From: Catenulispora sp. GP43 | GTDB lineage: Bacteria > Actinomycetota > Actinomycetes > Streptomycetales > Catenulisporaceae | Length of the DNA: 64,000 nucleotides | Assembly: GCF_041260665.1 (NCBI RefSeq) | Contig: NZ_JBGCCT010000018.1 | Span: 124,001-188,000, forward strand | Direction: 5' to 3' | Shown here: one piece after another, positions 25,640-34,191 of the stretch | How the letters are laid out: every line of letters starts with the position of its first letter | How positions within the stretch are numbered: position 1 is the stretch's first letter | The notes under the pieces: generated by a model | The model's database searches: none | What the model saw: only the letters and a program-made list of their open reading frames with translations | What the model was told of the DNA's origin: nothing | Made by a program: the position numbers and the translations under genes

Positions 25640-28030
25640 GTGAACCGCCGCTCCTTCCTGTCCGTCAGCATGCTCAGCGCCGCCGCCGCGATGTCGGCCA
25701 CCCCGGCCCTCGGCGCGACGGCCTCCAGCACAGCCTCCGGCGCGACTTCCGGCACGACCTTCGGGTTCGCCCCCGATGGCAGCGCGTTCCTGATGAACGG
25801 CGAGCCGTTCCAGATCCGCTCCGGCGAGATGCACCCGGCGCGCATCCCCGTCCAGCATTGGCGTCATCGGATCCAGATGGCGAAGGCCATGGGGCTGAAC
25901 ACGGTGTCGATCTACATCATGTGGAACTACATCGAGGAGTCCCCGGGGGTGTTCGACTTCACCACCGACCGGCGGGACATCGCGACGTTCGTTCAGCTGT
26001 GCCAGCAGGAGGGGATGTGGGTTCTGCTGCGCGGCGGGCCTTACGTCTGCGGCGAGTGGGATCTCGGCGGTCTGCCCCCGTATCTGCTGGCCTATCCGGA
26101 CATCCAGTTGCGGGTGAACTCCGCCACCGATCCGCACTACATGGCCGCCGTGAACCGCTACATCGCCCATCTCGCGCCGATCGTCAAACCCCTGATGACG
26201 GCGGCCGGCGGCCCGATCCTGATGGTCCAGGTCGAGAACGAGTACGGGTCCTTCGGCAGCGATACCACCTATCTGGAGGAGATCCGGCAGGCCTGGATCG
26301 CGAACGGCATCACCGGACCCTTCTACTCAGAGGACGGCCTGTCGCAGGTGGAGGGCAACAAGACGACCGTGACCGGCGGCGCGATCGCCTTGTCCGGCGG
26401 CGACGCCTCGCAGATCGCCTCGGCACGCCAGGCGTTCCCAGCGGTGCCGGCGATGGCCGGGGAGGTGTATCCGGGCTGGTTGACGCACTGGGGCGACAGC
26501 GCGTTCCAGGGCACCGGTAGCGACATATCCAGCACCCTCAAGGGCCTGATGGCGGCCGGCCTGTCCTTCAACCTCTACATGGTCCACGGCGGCACGAGCT
26601 TCGGCTTCTTCGCCGGCGCCAACGCGAACGACCAGTCCGGCGACTACCAGCCGGACATCACCAGCTACGACTACGCCGCTCCGATCACCGAACAGGGCGT
26701 CGCCACACCCCGGTACACCGAATACCGCACCCTGATCGCCGGGTACCTGGGCACACCGCCGCCGGCCGTCCCGGCGCCGGTCCCGACGATCGCCTCAGGG
26801 ACCGGACAGATCACCCCCGCCGCCTACGCCTCGGTCTGGGACAACCTGCCGACGCCCCTGCCGACGGCCCAGACGGTGAACCCGCAGCCGATGGAGACCT
26901 ACGGCCAGAACTCCGGCTTCATCTTGTACAGCAAGCAGCTGTCGGGCTACTCCGGCGGGCAGTTGGCCATCCAGTGGGTGCACGACTATGCGACGGTGTG
27001 CCTCAACGGCGTCTACGCCGGAGGCCTTTACCGACAGACCCTCCCCGCAGCCGTCACCAGCGCTTTGAACATAGCGACCGCCAACGCCGCGTTGACGCTG
27101 CCCACCGGCACCACGATCGGCGGCAGCCCTCAGATGGACATCCTGGTGGAAGGACTCGGACGCACCAACTACGGACACGCGATCGTCGACCGCAAGGGAA
27201 TCCTGCAGACCGTCGCCCTGCAGAACGCCGGCTCGCTGACCGGAAACCTCACCGGCTGGCAGACCTACTCGCTGCCGATGGACGACACCTACATCAGTAC
27301 CCTGAGGAACAAGGTAACCAACGCCCACCGCCCCGGCATCTTCTTCAAAGCCGCTCTCACGCTGGCCGCAGCAGGCGACACCTACCTGGACATGTCCGGG
27401 TGGACCAAGGGCGTGGTCTGGGTCAACGGCCACAACCTCGGCAGGTACTGGGAGATCGGCCCGCAGCAGCGGCTCTACTGTCCGGCCGAATGGCTCACCA
27501 CCGGGACCAACGAGATCCTCGTCTTCGACCTGCACCAGACCACCCCGGCACCGATCACCCTGCACGCAATGCTCACCAGCGCGGCCATCCCGGTCTCCGG
27601 CTGGAAACTCGTCCACGTCGACAGCCAGGAGCTCGTCGCCGAGAACGGGGCCGCCGCCAACGCTTTCGACGGCGACACCGCGACGATCTGGCACTCGCGA
27701 TGGTCCCCTGCTCCGGGCGACTCCCTCCCTCACGAGATCCAGATCGACCTCGGCGCCCGCTACCAGCTCGACGGCGTCGGCTACCTCCCCCGCCAGGACG
27801 GCAACGCCAACGGCCGCATCGGCGCCTACGAGATCTACGTCTCCGACTCCACGACCACCTGGGGCAACGCCGTGGCCGGCGGGACCTTCCCGGACTCGGC
27901 AGCGCTCAAGACCGTGTTCCTCGGCTCGGCGACCGGCCGCTACCTGCGCCTGCGGGCCCTCACCGAAGCCGGCGGCCGGGGCCCCTGGACCAGTGCCTCG
28001 GAGATCTCCGCGACCGGCGTGCCCGCTTGA
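25640..28030 (+). CDS. Secreted GH35 beta-galactosidase with C-terminal F5/8C module
   Basis: 796 aa from the GTG at 25640, chosen because GGGGAGA lies five bases upstream; an ATG at 25634 is too close. NRRSFLSVSMLSAAAAM is a twin-arginine-like signal. The GH35 barrel shows the typical start FLMNGEPFQIRSGEMHPARI, the acid/base Glu in VQVENEYGSFG and the nucleophile Glu in MAGEVYPGWLTHWG. Galactose-binding-like domains follow, then a C-terminal F5/8C module (LVAENGAAANAFDGDTATIWHSRW). It has its own promoter although it lies in line with the fucosidases. Removing beta-galactose after fucose is the natural sequence of steps. Confidence 0.9.
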   Translation: MNRRSFLSVSMLSAAAAMSATPALGATASSTASGATSGTTFGFAPDGSAFLMNGEPFQIRSGEMHPARIPVQHWRHRIQMAKAMGLNTVSIYIMWNYIEESPGVFDFTTDRRDIATFVQLCQQEGMWVLLRGGPYVCGEWDLGGLPPYLLAYPDIQLRVNSATDPHYMAAVNRYIAHLAPIVKPLMTAAGGPILMVQVENEYGSFGSDTTYLEEIRQAWIANGITGPFYSEDGLSQVEGNKTTVTGGAIALSGGDASQIASARQAFPAVPAMAGEVYPGWLTHWGDSAFQGTGSDISSTLKGLMAAGLSFNLYMVHGGTSFGFFAGANANDQSGDYQPDITSYDYAAPITEQGVATPRYTEYRTLIAGYLGTPPPAVPAPVPTIASGTGQITPAAYASVWDNLPTPLPTAQTVNPQPMETYGQNSGFILYSKQLSGYSGGQLAIQWVHDYATVCLNGVYAGGLYRQTLPAAVTSALNIATANAALTLPTGTTIGGSPQMDILVEGLGRTNYGHAIVDRKGILQTVALQNAGSLTGNLTGWQTYSLPMDDTYISTLRNKVTNAHRPGIFFKAALTLAAAGDTYLDMSGWTKGVVWVNGHNLGRYWEIGPQQRLYCPAEWLTTGTNEILVFDLHQTTPAPITLHAMLTSAAIPVSGWKLVHVDSQELVAENGAAANAFDGDTATIWHSRWSPAPGDSLPHEIQIDLGARYQLDGVGYLPRQDGNANGRIGAYEIYVSDSTTTWGNAVAGGTFPDSAALKTVFLGSATGRYLRLRALTEAGGRGPWTSASEISATGVPA

Positions 28031-28054
28031 CGCTGTAACTCAGCCTTCTTATAT

Positions 28055-28071
28055 TAACGAACTCTTCGTTA
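28055..28071. promoter_or_regulatory. Perfect 7-bp palindrome in an AT-rich promoter-like stretch
   Basis: TAACGAA-CTC-TTCGTTA at 28055-28071 lies in an unusually AT-rich segment (CTTCTTATATTAACG) just upstream of a GGGAGG ribosome site and a GTG at 28095 that opens the chimeric pseudogene. It looks like a retained operator, with a TATATT -10-like box beside it. Confidence 0.45.
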
Positions 28072-28094
28072 CATGGTATGGGCGGGAGGCTTCA

Positions 28095-28316
28095 GTGACG
28101 CGTCCGACAAGACACGGATTCACCGCCGGAAGACACGGATTCACCGCCGCGGTGACAGCCCTCACGCTCCGCTCGGATCTGCTGCACCTGTCGACCACCT
28201 GGTTCAGCAACGTCTCGACCACCGGCAACGGAAGCCTGAACAACTACGCGGCCCACGAGCTCTCCGGAATGATCAGCGGCTACTACGAACCGAACTGGCA
28301 GCTGGCGAAGTCGTGG
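28095..28316 (+). pseudogene. Truncated GH89 (alpha-N-acetylglucosaminidase) C-terminal fragment
   Basis: From the GTG at 28095, after a duplicated 21-bp segment coding for TRHGFTAGRHGFTA, the frame reads SDLLHLSTTWF and then SLNNYAAHELSGMISGYYEP followed by NWQLAKSW. This is the conserved C-terminal segment of NAGLU/GH89 enzymes (LTTW...L-x-DYA-x-x-x-x-SG-hydrophobic-x-x-YY-x-P-x-W). The preceding about 600 residues of a GH89 enzyme are missing and the sequence runs straight into a ROK fragment, so the original gene has been deleted down to its tail. Confidence 0.6.
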
Positions 28317-28926
28317 TCGCGCCCAGCATCCCGGGCTGGACCGGGTTGCCGATGCTGTCCGGGCTGCGCACCCGGCTGGACTGTCCGGTGGTGGTCGACA
28401 ACGACGTCAACCTGGCGGCCCGCGCCGAGCAACAGGCTGGTCCGGCCGGCGCGAGCCTGCTGTACGTGCACTGGGGCGAGCGCATCGGCGCCGGCATCGT
28501 CATCGACGGCAAGCCCAACCGGGGCTTCTCCTCGGCGGCCGGCGAACTCGGCTTCCTGGACCTGCTCACCCCGATCGACGCCCGGCCGGCCGCGGTGGCC
28601 GACGGCGTGGGCCCGTTCGAGCGGCTGGCCGGGGCCGGCGAGATCCGCAGGCTCGCCCTCGAAGCCTGCGGGCCCGCGCTGCCGGGCCGCACCGCCGGCC
28701 ACGATCTCGAAGCCCTGTTCACCGCGGCCGGGGACGGAAACGAAGCCGCCGCGGCGGCCTGAGCCACGGCGGCGAGGTGCTGCTGGACGCGGTCCGCCGC
28801 CACCTGGCCCCCCTCGTTCTCACTCCCTGCGAGGTGCGGCTCTCCGTCCTGCGGGAGAACGCCGTCGCCCTCGGCGCGGTACGGATGGCATTGGACTCCG
28901 CCGAGGAGCGCCTCCTGCTCGCGTAG
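28305..28926 (+). pseudogene. ROK-family regulator/sugar kinase remnant with frameshift
   Basis: The frame after 28305 reads VVVAPSIPGWTGLPML, CPVVVDNDVNLAARAEQQAG, LLYVHWGERIGAGIVIDGKP and FSSAAGELGFLDLL, the central ROK-domain motifs (D-N-D-V-N near the catalytic Asp, G-E-L-G). It stops at 28762. In another frame, 28763-28926 continues SHGGEVLLDAVRRHLAP and LRENAVALGAVRMALDS, the ROK C terminus. The helix-turn-helix, the N-terminal half of the ROK fold and about 40 residues before the shift are gone. It probably once repressed the neighbouring glycosidase genes. Confidence 0.75.
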
Positions 28927-28990
28927 CACCGCTCCCCTAGCACTGCGCTCGTAGCACCGCTCGCGCGGCGACGCTCGCTCTTGCTGTATA

Positions 28991-29007
28991 CTGAACGCAT
29001 CGTTCAG
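28991..29007. promoter_or_regulatory. Palindromic TetR operator over the -10/start region
   Basis: CTGAACGCATCGTTCAG is a perfect palindrome with a three-base centre. TATACT at 28987-28992 overlaps its left arm as a -10 element, so a bound repressor would block the start. It lies 36 bp before the TetR start codon and fits autoregulation of the TetR/MFS pair. Confidence 0.65.
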
Positions 29008-29042
29008 AAAACAGACCGAGCTCGGCGAGGGGAAGCACCGCG

Positions 29043-29684
29043 ATGAGCGCAAGCCCGACCGACCCTCCAGCGGCACCACGCCGCGGCCGTCCGCGGAGCC
29101 AGGCCAGCCGCGAGGCGATCCTGGCGGCGGCCGGCGACATCATGATGGAGGGCGGACTGAAGGCGGCGACGATCGACGCCATCGCCGCGCGCGCCGGCGT
29201 GGGCAAGGCGACGGTCTACAAGTGGTGGGACTCCCGAGGCGCGGTGGCGCTGGAAGGGTTCATGGCCAAGGCCGCCGACTCCTGGAACCTCCCCGAGGAC
29301 GCGACCGCTCCCGAAGCGCTGCGGATCATCGCGCTGGCAGCGGTCAAGCTGTTCACCGAATCCTCGGGCGGCCCCCTGATGCAGGCTCTGACCGCGGACG
29401 CCCAAGCTCAGCCCGACCTGGCGCGAGCGCTGCGCGAACACTGGCTGGCCCCGCGCCGCGCGGTCACGGCCGAGATCATCCGCCAAGGGATCCAGCGTGG
29501 CGAACTGCGTGCCGACCTCGACATGGACGTGATCCTGGACCTGGTGTTCGGGCCGATCTACTTCCGGCTGCTCTACGGGCACGCCGAGCTCACCGAGTCT
29601 TTCGTGGAGCGGCTCGTCGACAGCGCGCTCGCCGGCATCGCGCCGCCGGCCTCCGACGAGATACCGAACGAACCGTTCAATTAA
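29043..29684 (+). CDS. TetR/AcrR family transcriptional regulator
   Basis: 213 aa. A basic RRGRPRSQASREAIL lead-in precedes the TetR helix-turn-helix (AATIDAIAARAGVGKATVYKWWDSRGAVALEGF). The remaining about 150 residues are helical with a TetR_C_11-like pattern (LTADAQAQPDLARALREHWLAPRRAV). The MFS gene follows 13 bp after its stop, so the two form an operon. A perfect palindrome over the promoter suggests that it represses itself and the exporter until an unknown ligand binds. Confidence 0.92.
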   Translation: MSASPTDPPAAPRRGRPRSQASREAILAAAGDIMMEGGLKAATIDAIAARAGVGKATVYKWWDSRGAVALEGFMAKAADSWNLPEDATAPEALRIIALAAVKLFTESSGGPLMQALTADAQAQPDLARALREHWLAPRRAVTAEIIRQGIQRGELRADLDMDVILDLVFGPIYFRLLYGHAELTESFVERLVDSALAGIAPPASDEIPNEPFN

Positions 29685-29697
29685 TAGGAAGTGCACG

Positions 29698-30939
29698 ATG
29701 AGCAACACCATCGAGTCGGTTTCCCCGGCCACCGCCTCCCCCGTCACGCCGACGGGCACGCCTCGGACGTTGCGCTGGACCGTGCCGGCTCTGGCCTTCG
29801 CCTGTGGCGCGAGCGTGGCGAACCTGTACTACGCGCAACCGCTGCTCGGCCCGATAGGCCGCTCCCTGGGCGTCGGCACGGGCACCGCGACACTGATCGT
29901 GACCATGACCCAGATCGGCTACGCGCTCGGCCTGATGTTCCTGACACCCCTGGGCGACCTGATGGAGAACCGGCGCCTGGTGACGAGGACCCTGATCGTC
30001 ACGGCGGTCGTCCTCGTCCTGGCGGCCACCGCCCCGGACATCGGGGTGTTCCTGGCCGCGAGCGTGCTGGTCGGCCTGACGTCGGTGGTGGCCCAGATAC
30101 TGGTGCCGCTGTCCTCGCATCTGGCGCCGCCGGAGATCCGCGGCAAGGTCGTCGGCCAGGTCACCGGCGGACTGCTCCTGGGAATCATGCTGGCCCGGTC
30201 GGCATCCAGCATCCTGGCCACCGCCTGGGGCTGGCGGTCCGTCTACGTCGTGTCGTCGGTGATCATGCTGGCCGTCGCGCTCCTGCTGCGGCTGCGTCTG
30301 GCCGAGCGCACCCCCGAGCACACCGCGAGCTACCCCTCGCTGCTGGCCTCGACGTTCCGCCTCGCCCGACACGAGCCGCTCCTGCGCCGCCGCTCGTTCT
30401 CCCAGGCAGCGATGTTCGCCGCGTTCACCGCCTTCTGGACGGCGGTCCCCTACGAACTCACCGAACGTCACCACATGAGCCAGTCGGGCATCGCGCTCTT
30501 CGCCCTCGTGGGCGCCGCCGGAGCCGCCTCCGCCCCGGTCGCCGGCCGTCTCGGCGACCGCGGGCACAGCAAGGTCGCCCGCGGCGCGGCCCTGGGCCTG
30601 GCCCTGGTCGCCATCGGACTCGCGGCCCTGGGCGCCTCGCACGTGGCGCTGCTGGCGCTGGCCGCGGTCCTGCTCGACTTCGCCGTCCAAGGGCACCACG
30701 TGCTGAGCGTCCGCGACGTCTACGGCCTGAGCACGCATGCCAGGGCACGGATGAACTCGCTGTACATGACCGGCGTGTTCGTCGGCGGCGCGGCCGCCTC
30801 GGCCGTGACGGGCACGATCCTCAGCGCGCACGGCTGGTCCGGCGTGATGGGGCTGGCGGCCTGCCTGGTGGCGGCCGGCATGACGGTGTGGCTGTGGGAG
30901 ACCTCGAAGAGGCCGTCGCGGGAGACCCATCGTCAATGA
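29698..30939 (+). CDS. MFS transporter (drug-efflux type)
   Basis: 413 aa with about 12 hydrophobic segments. ASVANLYYAQPLLGPIGRSLGV in the first helix region and GYALGLMFLTPLGDLMENRRL (MFS motif A, G-x-x-x-D-x-x-x-R-R) place it with the YtbD/AraJ-like exporters of the 12-helix group. A second GAVGAAS-type stretch begins the second half (VGAAGAASAPVAGRLGDRGHSK). TAGGAAG precedes the ATG. It is likely a small-molecule exporter under control of the upstream TetR gene. Confidence 0.88.
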   Translation: MSNTIESVSPATASPVTPTGTPRTLRWTVPALAFACGASVANLYYAQPLLGPIGRSLGVGTGTATLIVTMTQIGYALGLMFLTPLGDLMENRRLVTRTLIVTAVVLVLAATAPDIGVFLAASVLVGLTSVVAQILVPLSSHLAPPEIRGKVVGQVTGGLLLGIMLARSASSILATAWGWRSVYVVSSVIMLAVALLLRLRLAERTPEHTASYPSLLASTFRLARHEPLLRRRSFSQAAMFAAFTAFWTAVPYELTERHHMSQSGIALFALVGAAGAASAPVAGRLGDRGHSKVARGAALGLALVAIGLAALGASHVALLALAAVLLDFAVQGHHVLSVRDVYGLSTHARARMNSLYMTGVFVGGAAASAVTGTILSAHGWSGVMGLAACLVAAGMTVWLWETSKRPSRETHRQ

Positions 30940-31071
30940 ACACGTGACGCCACGCTAACGACGCCACCGGAGCCCCCTGAAACCCTGATCACCGGCACCA
31001 GCGAAGCACGTCCCCGGCCGAAGCACCCAGGTCCGAGGACGTGTTCGCGCACCAGATCAGGAAGGGAAACC

Positions 31072-31470
31072 ATGCGCACTCAACGCATCCTCGCCACCGC
31101 CGCGACCGGGCTCGCCGCGGCCACCATCACCCTCGGCATTCCGGCCGCCGCTTCCGCGTCCAGCGGCGGCGGCTGCGGCTCGAAGAACGGCATCGAAGCC
31201 TGCATCAGCGCCGACAGCACGGGTGTGAAGCCCGACGCGTACGTCAACGCGCTGCCCGGCGGATGCTCCTCGATCCTGATGTACGTCATGAACGACAACA
31301 CCGGCGACCTGGTCTGGCAGACCGGGCTCCCGTGTAAGACCGGCCACGCCGGCCCCTGGCATCTGCCCGGCAGCAACGGGACCGGCTACACCACTTACAT
31401 CGAGTACACCTCCAAGACGAGCGGTGACTCGGAGGAGGTCATCTCTCCGAACGAGGTGTTCAGCAACTAG
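31072..31470 (+). CDS. Small secreted Cys-containing protein, unknown function (132 aa)
   Basis: MRTQRILATAATGLAAATIT begins a Sec signal cleaved near ASASS. The mature about 100 residues are Gly/Ser/Thr-rich with four Cys (GGCGSK, EACIS, GGCSS, LPCKTG), likely two disulfides, and predicted beta strands (MYVMNDNTGDLVWQTGLP). CAGGAAGGGAAACC gives a clear ribosome site. I do not recognise the family. It is monocistronic with a strong hairpin after the stop. Confidence 0.75.
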   Translation: MRTQRILATAATGLAAATITLGIPAAASASSGGGCGSKNGIEACISADSTGVKPDAYVNALPGGCSSILMYVMNDNTGDLVWQTGLPCKTGHAGPWHLPGSNGTGYTTYIEYTSKTSGDSEEVISPNEVFSN

Positions 31471-31492
31471 GGCGCCTCAGTCGGATCGGTAG

Positions 31493-31520
31493 GGCGGGAC
31501 GGCCTACAACCCGTCCCGCC
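31493..31520 (+). terminator. Hairpin terminator after the secreted-protein gene
   Basis: GGCGGGACGG (31493-31502) and CCGTCCCGCC (31511-31520) form a perfect 10-bp stem with an eight-base loop, 22 bp after the stop codon at 31468-31470. Confidence 0.65.
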
Positions 31521-31633
31521 GCACCGTCTCTCGAAGACGCATCCCCGCTGCTCAGACCGTCCCGCAACCCGCATCAGGGTCATCGCGGGCCGCACCGTCG
31601 ACGCCGCCGGGCCGGCCTTCGAAAGATGGCGGC

Positions 31634-32497
31634 ATGAGCATGACGGCGGAGCTCGGCCCGGTGGGATTTTCGGCGCACTCGTTTTCTGAGGTGCAGGAGA
31701 TCCGTACGACGGTTTCGACAGGCCCCTGCGACCCCGAGCGTTACCAGCTGAGTTTGATCGGGGCGAAGGCGCTGCCGCTGGGTGAGGATGACGAAGCTTC
31801 TCGGGCCGGGACCGGTGTCCTGATGCTGCATGACGCATGGCTGCCGCACGGCTTTCGCGCCATGTCCGGCGTCGACCGCGGGAAGATCATCATGCTGCGT
31901 TTTCCGAAGACCGCGCTCCCGCTGCGTCCGCGAGGGTTGGAACCCCTGTTCGCCCGCCGGCTGCCGACGGATGCCGGCATGGGCGCCGTCCTCGCCCACT
32001 ACCTCACCAGCGTCGCCTCGGCGCTGGAGAAGGGCGAGGTGGGGGAACGGGAAGGCACACAGCTCGGCAAGGTGGCCCTGGACCTGACTGTCGCCACCTT
32101 AACGGCGTGGGCCGGCGTCGATGATGTCGCCGCTGCTGCTGAAACCCGCCGCCAGGGCCTGTTATCCACAATAGACACGTTCATCGACCACCACCTCGGC
32201 AACCCTGAGCTGACGCCGTCCATGGTCGCCGGCCACTGCCACATCTCCCTGGGCCATCTGCACCGGCTGTTCCAGACCAGAGACCTGACGATCGCGGCGT
32301 GGATCCGGCATCGGCGGCTGGAGTGCTGCCGCGCCGACTTGGCGGACCCGAGCCTTCGGTCGTGGCCGGTCCACGCGATCGGCGCGCGCTGGGGATTCCG
32401 CAGTGCCGCCGAGTTCAGCCGGGCCTTTCGCGCCGCCTACGGTTCAGCGCCCGGTCGATACCGGAACGACGGTTATCAAGACACTGTGTCGGTATAG
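31634..32497 (+). CDS. AraC family transcriptional regulator
   Basis: 287 aa. The N-terminal part (HSFSEVQEIRTTVSTGPCDPERYQLSLI...) resembles the AraC_binding_2 cupin-like domain; the C-terminal about 100 residues hold the paired helix-turn-helices (ELTPSMVAGHCHISLGHLHRLFQ and IGARWGFRSAAEFSRAFRAAYGSAPGRYR). Its 3' end overlaps by 22 bp the end of the opposing HTH gene. No adjacent metabolic gene suggests its target. Confidence 0.88.
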   Translation: MSMTAELGPVGFSAHSFSEVQEIRTTVSTGPCDPERYQLSLIGAKALPLGEDDEASRAGTGVLMLHDAWLPHGFRAMSGVDRGKIIMLRFPKTALPLRPRGLEPLFARRLPTDAGMGAVLAHYLTSVASALEKGEVGEREGTQLGKVALDLTVATLTAWAGVDDVAAAAETRRQGLLSTIDTFIDHHLGNPELTPSMVAGHCHISLGHLHRLFQTRDLTIAAWIRHRRLECCRADLADPSLRSWPVHAIGARWGFRSAAEFSRAFRAAYGSAPGRYRNDGYQDTVSV

Positions 32498-33321
32498 CAG
32501 GCAGGAGTCCCTCCAGCAGGCGTGACGCAGACCCGCAACGCGATACCGGAGGTAGGCACGTACACCATCGGCGTGTAGGAGAAGTCATTTGCGTCCTGCT
32601 GATTGGCGATGCGAATACTCTGGGTGGGTTCGCCCGGCGCTGTCAGCGTCAGGGAGTCACCGACGCGGGTGTTCCAGAAGCGGGCCCAGGCAGTCTGGCA
32701 CTCAGAGTTGTAGCGGACCTCCAGGCCGATACCGCTCGAGGTCTGCTGTTGTTGCAGGGGTCGCGCTTGGATTCCGCACAGGGTCAGCCCCGGATCCTGG
32801 CCGGCACAGGCGGCGCCGTGGCAGGTGGGTTTGCATGATCCCGTGGTGCAGGTCACGGTGAACGCGCCGGTGGTGGCGCGGCTGGGTGTGCCGCCGCTGT
32901 CGCTGTCGCGCAGTAGGTAGACCCCGGCAGCGGCCATTGCGACTACCGCGATCAGCGCCGTCACCAGGCCGATACGGACGTGAATTCCGCGCCGCTTCAG
33001 GGGAATCGGCTCGGGCTCAGGCTCGGGCTCGTTCTTCGGTGGTTCGGCCATGACTTCGCCGCGCCCCCGGTCGGCCGACTCGGCCAGCTCCCACAGGGCG
33101 CGCAGCCTCGGCTCCGGTTCCCCGGCCAGGCGGCACAGATCCCTTACCGCCTGCCACGGCGGCAGGACCTTCGCCGTCAGGTAGCGCTGCCAGGCCGATC
33201 GGCTGTACGGGGTCTGCTCGCCGAGTGCCGCGAAGCTCAGGCCGGCCTGTTCGCGCAGGCGGCGCAGTTCGGCGGCGAGGGTCGTGACCTCGCCGCGGGT
33301 CTCGGTCTGGTGCGCCGTCAT
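32476..33321 (-). CDS. HTH-membrane-DUF2690 protein
   Basis: 281 aa. An N-terminal helix-turn-helix of XRE type (LAAELRRLREQAGLSFAALGEQTPYSRSAWQRYL) is followed by an acidic-Pro linker (EPEPEPEPIPLKRR), one membrane span (IGLVTALIAVVAMAAAGVYLL) and an extracellular DUF2690 domain with Cys pairs (VTCTTGSCKPTCHGAACAGQDP ... TLCGIQ ... SECQTAWARFW). This links cytoplasmic DNA binding to an outside domain. Its ATG overlaps the stop of the partner gene (ATGA), and both share the same N-terminal plan, so they probably arose by duplication and act together. Confidence 0.82.
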   Translation of the reverse strand: MTAHQTETRGEVTTLAAELRRLREQAGLSFAALGEQTPYSRSAWQRYLTAKVLPPWQAVRDLCRLAGEPEPRLRALWELAESADRGRGEVMAEPPKNEPEPEPEPIPLKRRGIHVRIGLVTALIAVVAMAAAGVYLLRDSDSGGTPSRATTGAFTVTCTTGSCKPTCHGAACAGQDPGLTLCGIQARPLQQQQTSSGIGLEVRYNSECQTAWARFWNTRVGDSLTLTAPGEPTQSIRIANQQDANDFSYTPMVYVPTSGIALRVCVTPAGGTPACYTDTVS

Positions 33322-34043
33322 CCGCGCAGAGCCGCCCAGGTCTGCGGTCCGACCTGACCGTCGATGTCCAGCCGGTGCGCTTTCTGCGCGTCGATCACGG
33401 CGGTCTCGGTCAGCGGACCGAAGTTGCCGTCGACGGCCCCCGGCGAGAATCCGGCGTGCTGCAGCAGACACTGGAGCTCGGCGACCTCCGGGCCCCACAT
33501 ATCGACCTCGAGGAAGTCACTGGTCGTCGTGCTGTTTCCGGCGTACCACAGGCCGTCGTGCCGCGTGAAGGCGCAGGTGTAGACGGTCCGCGCGGTGACC
33601 ACCAAGGCCTGCTGCTTGGCGTGGACGGGCTTCGGGCCCAGCACCAAAAGCGTGATCACCGCACCGACGACGGCGCCGGCCCCGGCGGTCAAGGCCGTCC
33701 GCCCGAAACGCCGTATCCGGGACGGGCCGGCCGAGGGCTCCGGCGGATCGTCGGCGCTCGCATCATCAGAGTGCTGATGCGCCAGCGCACGGGCCGCGGC
33801 TTCGCGCAACGCCTCGGCGCGTACCGGATCGGCGCCGACAAGCGAGGCCAGCGCTTCGACCGCCGCCGCGGGCGGCACCGTCCTGCCGACCAAGTACCGC
33901 TCCCAGGACGAGGCGCTGTAGCCGGTCTTGGCGGCGAGCCGCGACAAACTCAGCCCGCTGTCGTCCTTGAGCTTTCGCAACTGCACGACGAGCCTGGCCA
34001 CCGCCGGATCCAGTCCCGCGGGCAGCGGCCTCCACCGCGCCAT
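33318..34043 (-). CDS. HTH-membrane-peptidoglycan-binding protein
   Basis: 241 aa from the ATG at 34043 with AAAGGGG about seven bases upstream. An XRE-type helix-turn-helix (LVVQLRKLKDDSGLSLSRLAAKTGYSASSWERYL) resembles that of its downstream partner. Then a linker, one membrane span (ALTAGAGAVVGAVITLLVLG) and a C-terminal peptidoglycan-binding-1 domain outside (EVAELQCLLQHAGFSPGAVDGNFGPLTETAVIDAQ). The pair may sense cell-wall state and alter transcription from the membrane. Target genes are unknown. Confidence 0.82.
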   Translation of the reverse strand: MARWRPLPAGLDPAVARLVVQLRKLKDDSGLSLSRLAAKTGYSASSWERYLVGRTVPPAAAVEALASLVGADPVRAEALREAAARALAHQHSDDASADDPPEPSAGPSRIRRFGRTALTAGAGAVVGAVITLLVLGPKPVHAKQQALVVTARTVYTCAFTRHDGLWYAGNSTTTSDFLEVDMWGPEVAELQCLLQHAGFSPGAVDGNFGPLTETAVIDAQKAHRLDIDGQVGPQTWAALRG

Positions 34044-34191
34044 GGGCGCCCCTTTCATCGCCACGGCACAGATGAGGCCTGCGCCAAGTCATTATGGACG
34101 ACGCCAGGGTAAGCGGCTTGGTTGCCCGTGCTTCAACAGTGGCCGCGCGGGCGCGAACCGAATGTCGTATCGGCTGGTTACCATGGCCGCC

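Noticed and set aside
28095-28940. A single fused gene of about 280 codons
   Set aside because: After residue about 75 this frame is nonsense; the ROK motifs are in another frame.
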